Positions 25,587 through 36,973 of a DNA stretch of 64,000 bases are shown here, piece by piece. The notes below the pieces were generated by a model. The model did no database searches. It saw only the letters and a list, made by a program, of their open reading frames with translations, and was not told the origin of the DNA. The stretch lies in NCBI GenBank assembly GCA_003008705.1, contig PDUO01000001.1, positions 930,001 to 994,000 of the forward strand, read 5' to 3'. Position numbers and translations under genes: made by a program. The first letter of the stretch is position 1, and every line of letters starts with the position of its first letter. Origin of the DNA: Pezicula radicicola. Taxonomy: Eukaryota; Ascomycota; Leotiomycetes; Helotiales; Dermateaceae.

Positions 25587-26512
25587 AAATGCGAGAAGAC
25601 CAAATCGAAGGGAGATGTTTGATGAGGAGGGAGGAGGAGGAGGATGCGGGAGGGTGGGAAGTGGAAAGAACAAGAGAGAGTAAGAACAGAGCGGGGACTG
25701 GGTCTTAGTCCGCAGCCCGTCTAACAGCTAGTGCCTTGCGGTCGTATTTTGGGTTGCGAACTTTGGGGGGGGAGGCTTTAGGTAAGGAATGAGCGCGTCG
25801 TGCAGCGGCGGACAAGACAATTATTTTTTCACTAGCTATAAAGTGTACTGTACGACTACTGTAGACTGGAGGACTGGAGCATGCTAGTAGGGTAGTTTGA
25901 AGTTTCGAAACGAAAAAAGATTCTGTTTGGCTGAATAGCAAGCTGGGGGGCACGAGTTAGGCATGGTGCGCCATACGGGCAGAAATGCGCTGACGCTGGG
26001 CTGTATGGGTGCAGAGTGGTGGTGATGGCCAGTGCAAAAGAATTCAAGCCCAATAAGGTTTCTGTGTGGACTCTAAGGCCCTCTTCCTGTCCTTGTCCAT
26101 CAGCCCTCGCGGCACCTCGAGACCCTCCACATTGCACAAGTCAGTAAGAATAAGTGTATTGGGGATGTCAAAGTGTCCAAGCCCCCGAAGGCCAGCCCTG
26201 TTTTCTTGTCCACCAGGTCCTATTTTTTTCTCTTCGCTACTCACTACTTCCGTTCCCTCGGGTGCTCGGGACCAAAGGACGTGGATCTACTCTACAGCAG
26301 CAGGTACCTGCTGGACTGTATGTGTGCTTTATCATAGGGCATGTTCAGGAATTTACGGTTATTTCGGGATGTCCAATGGGGCAACTTCCAGGAGTCGTCT
26401 CAAATGTCAAAAAGCAACGAAAAGAAATCAAGAGAAAAGAGCCGAGGAATAATAATTACGGCAGTAGTTAAATCTGTCACAAGGAGGAAGGAAGGAGACC
26501 AGGTTGTGGTTC

Positions 26513-26536
26513 TCGTTGTCGTTGTCGTTGTCGTTG
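26513..26536. repeat. (GTTGTC)n-type tandem repeat
   Basis: The unit GTTGTC (CGTTGT in phase) recurs about four times, then decays into GTT/GGT-rich sequence. Confidence 0.75.
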
Positions 26537-28033
26537 CTGGTGTTGTTGGTCCACCAGGTCCAGGTACAATCGACCGGGTTACTGTAGATTCTCGACAAGC
26601 AGAAAGCTTGGGTCAACTTTGGGCTGAAAAAGGCTCTTCTTCTCGCGCAGTACACCAGTGACGCCATTTGTAATCATCATACTTTGGCAAATGCTCCGTA
26701 ATAATTGGAAGAACCACGACCGCGAACCAACTCACAACTCACACACACATCACGAGAGCAAGGAGCAACGTCAACCAAAAATCCACGAAACTACGGAGTG
26801 ATATAGGTATAAAAAAATCAAATAATATATATCCATGAATAATCTCCCCTCCCAATATTAATTGCGCTATCATACAAACATCACCCCCAACGACGCTCGG
26901 TTCATCGCACGGGAAACTCGAAACACACTGGCAACCTTTGTTTGTTCTGTCACATTCTCATTACTTCTGCCATCCTGCGTAAAGCTGGTAAACGTACAAT
27001 AGGACAAAACTCTCTTTAGAAAACACTCGTAGTCACTCAATAGCCGCAAAATTAGAGACAGTGGTCCCAGTGTTCCAGCCAACCAAGGCGCAGAAGTGCC
27101 ATATGAGAGAGTCCATAACACCAGCGAGGGACCAGGACCCTCAAGTATTGTACTATAACGTAGAATAAGCCAGCAAGGAAAGGGCCAAGGGCAACCTTCC
27201 CACCGAGTCATGCGAGATTGTGTCGCAAGATTCAGGGCTATTATTTCTGTAGGAATTCTCTCTCGTGGCCTCGACCATACAACAATACAGTACATACTGC
27301 ACATCTTTCCGCAGGCTGTCAAGCATAAGAAGTATTCAACCAAGAGCTCTCTCCTCCTGCCTTGCGCCTTTCAGAAAGAAGAGCAAAGGGCTGATAGTTC
27401 AATGATTGCACCCGGTTATCCTTGCATGAAGTTACATCGCAGCACCCTTAGATCTGAGAAAATATGACAGATTCCCATGGCTATTGGGCTTCGACATCGG
27501 CCGTTACCGGTGGAAAAATTGTCGTGGCAGCCGGACCTCGCTCACTACTCCGTATCTGTCTCCTGTGCTTTATCCTGCACTGCACGCAGCAACCTCTTAC
27601 ATTCCCCAAGAACCCACCGCCATACCTTAAGTGCGAGAAGGCTCGATCAGCATGCATATCCCATTCTGCACGTAATCACAGTGCCATCTCATTCGACGAT
27701 CTCGTCCACTCCCTTCAGTCCGATCGCAAATCCGGATCTTTTTACTAGACCGCTGGTTACACAACCACAACCATCGTGCGTAGGGACGGGAGAGGAGAGG
27801 CTCGTGAGAAATTGATGTCTGCTTGCGATAACGGAAAGATGCTCGACAGCACCGTTCATAATAATAATAACAGATCTCAACTCCAGTACCTGGTATGGAG
27901 CATCTCCGGAACAATACTCATACGGAACTGATTTGGTGTGGCTGGACTGGTCGCTGATTGGCTCCAAAGACTTTTTCAAGTGATCTAGTCAAGAAGGGCC
28001 TTAGAGCCATTCAACAGTTTGACTGGTCATACC

Positions 28034-28053
28034 CAGTAGTAGTAGTAGTAGTA
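28034..28053. repeat. (AGT)n microsatellite
   Basis: Six AGT units in tandem in non-coding sequence. Confidence 0.8.
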
Positions 28054-30179
28054 CATTACAAACGCAGTGTAGCGTGACTCAATTACTGCTGGCACTTCTC
28101 AGCACGCGAGAAGCGTTGTACCATTGCATGACCTAATTGTAACTGCAACGTTTTAGGAAAGAAGCATTCATATAAGAATGCCAAATAAAGTATTGATATC
28201 GAGTCAAAGTATATCACAGACTTTTGAGTGAGTGCATGCTTGGGAAGGAGGAAGCGTTCTGATAGCTCATAAAATCCAACAGAAAGGAAAGAGAGAAAAA
28301 GGTCCTCGTCGGCCTATGCCTTCGTACTGAACGAAGTACACATGAAAACATTTACTGGGGACCCGAGCCAAGGTTTCCGCACAAAGGTTTGCTGTGGATT
28401 CTATCGAAGTCAATCAGATACGTAGCTTTTCACCATTCCAACCTTGTGTATTACGTGGGAACCTTACCTAAATGTCAGATCAGGTCCATAGATGGAGACA
28501 GTCATCGTCGTCCGAAGGGTGGTGCTATTGCTGCGCATGATCTCAAATCACAAGTTAGTAGTGGTTCACCGCCCACATGTTGAAAACCGAAAAGTGCACT
28601 ACCAAAGTCAGGCGGGTCCTCCACATTCCTACTTGCGTCTTACACTTTCCATTCTGGTATTATTAATAAACTTATCTTGACAACATGTGGCAATAATCAA
28701 TGTTGGATCATGTGCTACAATTGAACATTGGTACAACTTCTACCTCCCAAGCAATGATGATGGTTCCAACAGGCCTTTAAAATGATATCTGAGTAGCATC
28801 AAACACGGCAAAGTCATGCTAGGATAGAATAGCACACGCACACACTTAACTGGAAAGCACAAGTAGTAATGTATTGTGTTGGTAGCCATGCCGTAATTGG
28901 CCAGTGATCAGATATTCCGTATCTAACTTCTAAATGCTGGATTTCAAAGGTTGTTCAGAGTGCTGATACAGTAGCGATATTAAAATCAGTTTCATAAATA
29001 TGAAGTTCAGAGGCACTGAGATCTCTAGTCGCGGAAACGCCGTGGTTGAAGATGCCATACAATAACAATAACGGGAGATATCAACATATGGAAGAACGAC
29101 TCGCAGTAAGGGATAAGAGAAGTAGTACCCTTCAGATCGTGATCTGAAAAGTAGGCTGGTCCATCAAACTAGAGTGGTAGTGGCCGGCCCTGAATGTATG
29201 ACCAAGCGCCACACTTGGAGAATCTTAAGCCCAACCACAATTGGATGCACTGAAATTCATAAAGCTATAGGATGCCACTCCCGACTTCACAGCAGCTATT
29301 GAACCTTTAAAAGTCTCCAAAAATTGAGACACATGCATGTCAGCCTCAAACTGTAGGCAAGCTGTGGTTTATATTGTCGGCACGATCACTTAAAGACCAT
29401 CTTCTAGTTGACCGGATCGAGATGGGGTAGATGGCTAATCTTTCCCAGAGCAGAGAGACATGTCAGCACTGAGGCTAGCTTCCAGGCTAGTGATTTATCG
29501 GCTCTTGAAGTGGCTTCAGCCTTTAGCATTACGTACAATCTAGATTCGTAACTTCCCAAATCCTTTGGAGTAAAATATTCCGTGGCACAAGTTTACTCCA
29601 GCAGTGGAATGGCAAAGGAATAATATCTGCTCTACGCGCTGTCCTAATGCAATCTATCAGTTCTCTATTTTATTGACCCTATGACTCTTACAGTAAGTAC
29701 TACTAATAGCATACAGTCACGGTACTAATAGTCCAAAATTTTCAATCTCACAACTCTTCAATTCTGTTCCTCGCTTAGGAACGCTTGTTTTCAACTGAAG
29801 GGGGAAAGTGTTTTTATAACACTAAGTCACTGTTGTTTATTTATTCTCGAGGGAAATATTACTACGCACAACTAAGGGCGCTTTTGGTTGCACCCCCGTT
29901 TGTATATGGGCCAAAAAAAATTTACGTTTGACACAGAATAAGCGTCTCATATGTTTTGGAACATAAGTATTGGCCTATGACTTTGCTACAAGAGATGCCG
30001 ATTTTCATTTTTGCACCTCTGGCCCCCTATATGGTCTTTTCTTTTAGAGCATAACACCTTTTTTTAGGCCTAAAACTTATATTTACTATATACATTTAAG
30101 TTTATGCAATGCACAACAACTATTATGAACTATATTTATGCTCCTAATATGTTGTCCCATTAATATGGGATTTTTTATA

Positions 30180-30499
30180 TGGGGCTTATATCTCAATATA
30201 ATCCTAATCAAAAGGTTCTCTTACAAGGCAATTTGTATAGTTTCTCAATCTCACAGATTTCAGCAATTGGCTTGTCCTTATAATACCCTCCTTCTTACTG
30301 CATGGTTAGTCTTGTACTTCTTGTATTGAACTCCATGTTCGTCTTCGTAAAAGATATGTCCTGCTCGCAGATTTGGGGTCGGGGTTGAGTGCGAAAGTGG
30401 TAGAGCGTCATCTCAGCGGTGGAGAGGCAGGAAATGGGGATCATCTTCGTCCGATGGTTTAGCGATGAGCCAATCCTCTTCGCTATGTAGTTCAGTCAT
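30180..30499 (-). pseudogene. stop-interrupted coding relic 1
   Basis: On the minus strand an ATG at 30499 opens MTELHSEEDWLIAKPSDEDD and reaches TGA after 28 codons. The same frame continues with protein-like sequence (TPNLRAGHIFYEDEHGVQYK, then KYKTNHAVRRRVL) broken by further TAA and TGA codons. Every visible stop in this run is one C-to-T change away from CAA or CGA. This is what a mutated repeat or dead gene would look like. I cannot name the family. A chance open frame is possible, but the continuation past the first stop argues against it. Confidence 0.45.
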
Positions 30500-30977
30500 G
30501 ATCTAATAGAAAGTCGTGTTAGCTTGAAAAATGCAAGAGGCTTTGGAGGGAATGAGGGAATGAGGGAATAGAGTCTGAGGGATTCTGCGGGACAATATAC
30601 TTTTGATGTGTTGTGAAAGTTGAAGGTCAATCGTAGAATAAGCGAGGCCAAACAAAACAAGCGAAGGTGAAAAGCTACTATCGAGACTATGAAGCTGATA
30701 ATGAAATTAAGAACGAATAATAACGGGTCAATATTAAAGACAATTCAATTGCAAAATTCAGTAAGATTGGGGTATATTTATCCCGATTCTATTAAGTGCG
30801 AAGCTGTGATTAGCTACAAAAAAGGCCTGAGATACTACATAAAGTGGAATGGTTAGCAATACTGTATTTAAGGTTAGGAGGTATTAATCCTACTCGCTTT
30901 AGCAAATGAATTCTCGTCCTTATAAGCCCCAGCTCATCAAGTCATTGTAATCTATCCCGTTATCATCATCTATCTCT

Positions 30978-31468
30978 TTATTTCTTTCTCTTTCCTCCGT
31001 CCTCACTTAGCATACCCTCTTCCTCTATCTCCTCTTCACTTGGGATATAGTAGTTGCGTGTTGTTGTAGCAGCCAGTCGGGTCGATCTTCGAAGTGAATG
31101 AGTAGGAATGTTGGCTTGAGTAGAAGCTTCGGCGTGAGTAGAATCTTCGACTGGAGCAGGAAGTTTGACTTGAGAAGAAGCACCTTGGGGATCCTTGATT
31201 TCCTAGTATTTGAATGGAGCAAAGACAAGACCAAACTTGTTCGTTGGCTCATTTTCCCGTCCAGAATCCTTGGCCCACCACTGAAGTCTCTTACCGCCAT
31301 CTTTACTTCGTTGAAACTGCTTAAATGTCGACTTCGCAGCTCTCTCTCTCTTCTCTCTTCAGAGACGCTAATAGGAATATAGTCGCTTCAACATTATTAG
31401 GATCTAGGACATAGCCTCGTCTGACTACTGCCTTCTCCTTTCTTCGAGCCTGTGTATCCCTGGAGCGC
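30978..31468 (-). pseudogene. frameshifted and stop-interrupted coding relic 2
   Basis: After a plausible acceptor (CTTTTACAG, exon from 31468), the minus strand reads ARRKEKAVVRRGYVLDPNN. It must shift frame near 31377 to continue SEERRERAAKSTFKQFQRSK. It then meets a TAG near 31203 (CAG by one transition) and runs on through THSLRRSTRLAATTTRNYY to a TAA at 30978. Basic and acidic blocks and an RRSTRL motif suggest a nuclear or mobile-element protein, but I do not recognise it. No intact copy is in the window. Confidence 0.45.
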
Positions 31469-31469
31469 C

Positions 31470-32702
31470 TGTAAAAGAAATTACTGGTATATTAGTTTAA
31501 TCTAGGGGAGGCTTTGCTGAGGGTAGCTGACGAGAATTTGTTGCCACCTGTTTAGGTATGCTCTTAGGCAAGATAGTTGACAAGGCCCATATAATAGCTA
31601 ATGTAGTAGCAGACGGAGACGGAGATGGAAAACGGATAGCTGATGACTCTGCAAGAGTACCGTATGAATTGGTTTATAAGAGATTATTTTAGTCGAGGCA
31701 GGTGAGTTTCTTAAGCCAAGTGATTTCACTAAGCTAATTGAGTTACCTAAATCAAGTAAATTACTTAAGTCTATCTCGTGTAAACCTTTTTACACCAGAT
31801 CTATAGAAACTAGAAAAATCTCTATGGAATACAGGCACTGTTATAGGACTACAGTCGCTCATTTATTACTTATTTGGATTTAGTAGTTGACTTATTTAGG
31901 TAACTGACTTGACTTAATCCTAATAGTTGATCTAAAGCTTGTGTGTATTAACGTTAAAATAGTTTTCTCATCCATGGTATAATATGAGTTTTAGCACATA
32001 AGTTTACCATCCTCCGAATACATTTGACAACAATATTATCAGCTTAGCCTTTTAGCTAGATTTGAAAGATCTTCAACGTAGGTTTATAAATGTAATACAA
32101 TCGAATGAGCAATCTAACAAGGCCCATATTGGCTGCGCGCTTCTGAACCGGACTGCAAATATCTTAATATCAATACCACTAAGTCCATGGCTAAAATGCT
32201 ACTGCATAAGCTCCACCAGGACTTGAAGTTGTGTAGATTCTCTATAGATGTACTATACTTAGAAATGCTATTAATCTACAGTAATAAGACGACTAAACTT
32301 ACAAAGAGGGAATTTCTAAACAAATTGCCCATATACCTTCCCAGATTTGAATATTGGAAACTGATATGTCGCATGTGTCTAATTTTTAAAAGGTTGTGCA
32401 GCAGTGGAGGCTACCACTGCGGTGGAAAGAACCTTAACGTAGGTAGTTAAAGTAACTTAAGTCAATAGATACTTTTCTTTAGGCACCCTGTGTTTTAATG
32501 TCTTGACGTGGTTTGAGTAATTTATGTTGTTTGGAGCATAAGTAATAGCAGCATGACACAGGCTTGTTTCCAATAAGTTAGAGTGACTGTTATGCACAAC
32601 ACATAGTAATATTATTAAGTTTCATAGTACATGTATATACATTTTTACAAGGGCGCAACATTTCAAGTGAACTAAGTACCAATGCCTCCACTCTACCGTG
32701 CA
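31470..32702. other. AT-rich interval, probable decayed repeat DNA
   Basis: TA-rich sequence with many TTAAG, CTTAA and TTAG words and a short inverted repeat (GTGTAAA...TTTACAC) near 31774-31792. No coding sequence is visible. With the relics to its left it looks like an old, mutated repeat island. Confidence 0.4.
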
Positions 32703-35700
32703 TCAGTCATCTATGACAATTACCTCGTCGCTGGCAGTGGGAATCTTCCTTCGCGAGATAGGTGGTAGAATAGGACCCGGAACATTTCCACTACCCGATG
32801 AGAGAGGCTCTTGAGTCACCCCTCCGCCTCGCCGTATAAGGTTTTCCAAGACTGACACCTTGAGAAACACAATAGGGTCATAGAACTCGGCAAGCAAGTC
32901 CTTCAATACCTCAAGTCCTATATCTCGGATCCGTTGACCCGCAATCGCACACCGTGATCTCCAAGAATTGACCGTGCTCTCGAATTCCGTCATTCTCTTC
33001 CTCACCACAAGAGTTTGAGGTGTGCCTCTGCGATCGGTTTCTAGCACGTGTCCAGAGGATGCGAGACACTGCTCTAGATGCTTTCTTCGCTGCTGTACCA
33101 TAGTAAACCAACTATACACCCAAAAACTTGTAGTTAGCTATACTTATTCTAGATATCTTGAGAGTATCTCAAATAGGATTTAGGCGTAATAAGTAATCGA
33201 CTTGAAAGGGTAACTCTGCTCTTAAGAAATTAAGTACGTACTGGACTTCTCGAGTCGGATCGACTAAGAACCTGTCAAGCTCCTTGCAATCTACACACTC
33301 AGATCTACGGCAGCCCCTTTGTTGTCGCCGCCAGTCTGTAGGCCTGGTAGGTTCCTGTCCGGCATATACAATAGCGTACCGTGCGAGAACTCTTTGATAT
33401 AGGAGTTTGAATTGGGAGTCCTTCAAGGGCACTTTTGTCTCTTGAAGGCGGGTGATTAATGATTTAAGGAAAGGGAGGTGGATGTTTTCAAGAGTTGCTG
33501 CTGGAAGAGTCTCAGCCTCTGCATAATCTCAGAATTAAGCCGTCGAGTTCCGCTGTGAGGCCAAGGGACAAACATTGGCAGAATAGAAGGATGATGTTAT
33601 TTCTGTCCCCGTTGTCTACTGTCTGCTGTGGAGGATTTCTGTAATATGGAGGGCCTAAACCAACCCGGCTAGAATAATGGTTAAGTAGATGCTGCGACGT
33701 GGATGAGCTGCCTGGCATCACTCTCTTTGTTGAATCAGAAGGCACGAGGGTTAAGGAAATATGCTCAGTAAGATCAGAAATCACATCCTTGAATACTGCT
33801 TGCATAACATCGGCGGATATTGAACTATTAGTGCTTCCAGAATCGACGATACCTGCCAGAAAGGCCATGGCCATTGTAATATTATTTACGTTTCGTTTGA
33901 CCGCTGGTAGGATCCTATAGTTCGTTAGTTTTCGTAGAAATATGGGGAAGAACTCATCCTCACGTACTTATTGAATATATCTTGTGAGGGTATGCGCTTG
34001 GCTAGCTTGACGAGTTGTTCTGCGTCTTTAGCCGAAACAATGGGCATTAAAGACAGAGCCTTATCATATTCTGATGTGAGCCACTGCTGATACTGTATTG
34101 AGTTGGCGTTTTCGGTAAAATTGGTCTCAATTTGTATTCCAATTTGGAAATTCCACAGTGCCTCTAATCGTTCAGCGAATGTTGGCAATTTCGAGACATC
34201 AGAAGCCAATCTAGAAAGAGGTCAGATGGACATAATCCGCAAGAAGAGCTTGATTATGGTAGACGGAAGCGACAGAACGCTCCGACAGATGTTGTACTCA
34301 CTGCACCAATGTATAGTCTATCTTGTATCGTACAATAGCAGATCCCAAGGACCGAAACATAGGCATAGAAGCTTTGTTAGAACACAGGGGCAATAACTTC
34401 TTGGACAATTCTTCTTCCCTAAGATCAACAGCGACAGAGAACATTCTGTAGTTTACCTGTTAGTGACAGAACGAGACATTAATACAAAAGGATAGACTAG
34501 AATATAGTACCGTATTAACTCCTCATTGGTGAAGGGGGCCTTCTTGGTGTTCCACGATGGCCCACTCGTCCGCTGGCTCCAATCTATAGCAATATTAAAT
34601 ATTTGTACGAGGTCATCATAGGCCATGTCTTTATCGCTGCCTCCTCTATTCAGGTCATCTTTAAGGCGATCAATCCAAGCGATCGCGTCAGCTTTCTTTC
34701 CGAACGTTCGAGAGGTGTAAGCCTTGCTAGGCTCTGGAGACAAGAAAAATTCCACTCGGAGCCTCCTAGGAATGACAATTGCGACTGTTTTATGATAGAA
34801 GTGCTATACATTTAGAAAAATCCGGAGTTAGCTTACTTATTCTAGATAGCTCGGGAGGAATTTAAACATGATTTAGGAGTAAAGAATAATCGACTCGAAA
34901 GGGGCAGTTCCGCTCCAAGAAATTGAGAACGTACAGTTGTAGTGGTTCCCTCGTTTCCTGTGAAGCCAGAAAATTCTTCGTCGTCAGGCTCGCAAGCCTC
35001 AAAAGGATCAGTCTGAATAAAAAAGTCTTCATCGATGTTTAGATCTTTGGCAACCTCGACTCCTGACAACTCCACAACTGATTGCAGGGACATAGTTGTC
35101 TCATATTCATCATTTATGGGATGAATACCACCATATCCTCTTCCATAACCACCATAATAATCATCGTCGTCGCAATCACCCATGACGGTTCTTTCAAGGT
35201 TCGCAAGGTATAGAACAAAGCCTGTTTTGGCACATGCCTCCTGCAAATGGGATGCAACTTGTTGGTCATTACCTTTGAGAGCATCGTAACAGAGGCTGGC
35301 ATCTGTGTATTCGTGTTCAAATAGATAAGCGAGGGCCATGGGGAGATCCTCTATATGCCTCTTCCATCTGGAGAGTAGCGATGTAAGTCGCAAAACACTA
35401 TTGCCTGAGTTTGCGGCAGATTGCTTTGTACCTGGGGCAGTGTGCACAAGATTATAGATAAGGACCAGGCGTTTGCCAGACACCACAGGTTTGACTGGAC
35501 GCTCGTAGTCAGTATCTTCCACATCAAGGATATAAGAATACGAACCTTCATGCGTTACGTCTGAAAACCTGAAAATTGATTATCTTGTAAGTTATATCAT
35601 TATTCGGTTCAGTCGACCAGAGCAGACTCACCAAGTAAGGAATGTGTAACCAAATTCAGAGGACTTGGATGTCTCGAAAGTCTTACTTTGTCCTGCATGG

Positions 35701-36355
35701 GTCACAATAACTTCTCCACCCTCATGTTTTGACGGCAGTGCTATGACGAGCGTTCCAAACATACGCGGAGCCTTTTCAGAATCTTGATGAGCTTTAAACA
35801 TAGCTCCCTCATCATAGACAAGCATCTTGTATAATTGAGCTCTGCGAAAAAATCAAAGAAATAAGCTAAGCCTTCTTTTGTATTGGAGTCATGTTGCATT
35901 ACTTACCGTACGCCTTTCCCACTAGCATCAATACCTAAACCCTCTCCAATTTTCTGAGTAATCTTATCAATCTGACCCTGCCAGGCAGGATTTCGAAGCT
36001 CAAAATCATCCGCCGATAATTCCCACGTTTTCCGTACTTTAGTATCAACGATTGTTTGCTCTCCTTTGCCGAAAGGTGCTTCATGGCTGGCCGCTATAAT
36101 TGCATCGGCATCCCTTGACGATAAGGGAAGTCCTATTATCCCGCCCTCTTTTAAGTGAATGCCTGGATTTGGAGCGGACTCAAGAATCTCTGCAAAGGCA
36201 AAGGATCCGGATGTTTGGATGGTGCTCAGACATTTCGCGAGACCGTCTTTGAGTAAATCTTCGTCAAAGGCGCCTATGTCGGAAACGTTGCTATCAGACT
36301 CAGCTTCGGAAGGAGAAGAAGAGACTTCGTAGACTTCGGTCCCAGTTTCAGCCAT
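32703..36355 (-). CDS. large fungal 2OG-Fe(II) oxygenase (prolyl-4-hydroxylase-like), possibly frameshifted
   Basis: Reconstructed exons: 35907-36355, 35632-35841, 35546-35568, 34935-35494, 34511-34803, 34302-34445, 33968-34210, 33242-33914 and 32703-33126, giving about 1005 residues if one base is discounted. The N-terminal catalytic domain has YDEGAMFKAHQDSEKAPRMF (iron-binding H-x-D). A distal His follows in SDVTHE, then KPVVSGKRLVLIYNL with the 2OG-binding Arg. The long C-terminal part carries a Cys cluster (GCRRSECVDCKELDRFL) and ETDRRGTPQTLVVRK, which I associate with this fungal family. The substrate is unknown. Exon 33242-33914 contains a one-base frame change near 33523: the upstream frame ends ELDGLILRL and the downstream frame resumes AEAETLPAATL. 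Two introns (33127-33241 and 34804-34934) are similar to each other. Confidence 0.8.
33127..33241 (-). repeat. intron copy B, introner-like
   Basis: A 115-nt intron with donor GTACGT, an AGCTAACT branch region and an ACAAG acceptor. It shares long blocks with the 131-nt intron at 34804-34934, including ATCTAGAATAAGTA, AGTCGATTA, CCTAAATC and AATTTCTT in the same order. Confidence 0.75.
34804..34934 (-). repeat. intron copy A, introner-like
   Basis: A 131-nt intron with donor GTACGT and acceptor GTATAG. Its first 110 nt align with the intron at 33127-33241 through the branch region. Its last 20 or so bases differ. Confidence 0.75.
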
Positions 36356-36973
36356 TGTCAATACTGGAACAGTGACTCGAATACTTTATCAATGTCACGA
36401 TGTTGCTGGAGTGCGGTAGAAGACGCGACGTGTTGAGGGGTACCGCGTCGAGTCGCGAAGGGAGTATAAGTCACATGACGAAAACAACACCACCTCAATT
36501 TGGACAATAGCCGTTGAAAAGACCAATCAATATCTTCAACAATGAAGCGTATGCTTCATATTCTCAATAATGCATAGCCTCATCATCCAAACTACAGACC
36601 GACTCACTACAGCTACGCTGGTAATTCCAACCACCCAGTAAAATATATATGTATAAACGACAGCTACCTTAGTGCTTGCCCAGACCACCGCAAGCTATGA
36701 TAAAGTAATAGCTCAGCATTATAAAAAAGAAACAAAGTAATAAATGTAGGTGATAAAATGCAATAGTGGCAAATGCATCGTTTATTGCATTGCTTGATTT
36801 GGTTCCCTTGCCGACCCCGCCTATACGCCAAATACGCCCCAAAGTAGCCAGCCAGAAAACTCATTGGTGGCGGAAAGAGTTACATCAAAAGGGAAGATGG
36901 TAATCGCTGGTATCTACGACAGAAGAAGAAAGTTTCGTGACATAAGCTTGGAAAAACATGATCCAGATGTATT
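36356..36973. other. intergenic between the 2OG oxygenase start and the histidine kinase stop
   Basis: 618 bp that must hold the promoter of the oxygenase gene and the 3'UTR of the kinase gene. No other feature is seen. Confidence 0.5.

Larger units (their letters stand above)
23850..29800. other. gene-poor interval with simple repeats
   Basis: About 6 kb with no gene I can defend. It holds triplet tracts near 25566, 26513 and 28034. One minus-strand 150-codon ATG ORF lies at 24909-25361, with Pro/Ala-rich composition at its start but no recognisable domain. I see no introns joining the short ORFs into anything protein-like. Confidence 0.45.

Noticed and set aside
25473..25673. 66-codon minus-strand ORF with a Val run
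   Set aside because: The run is the translation of the (GAC)n microsatellite; nothing else suggests coding.
31586..32131. ACAAGGCCCATAT occurs at about 31584 and 32118, with the inverse of GGCCCATAT near 29905, as possible terminal repeats of an element
   Set aside because: Matches are only 9-13 bp in AT-rich DNA, with no target-site duplication or longer inverted repeat.
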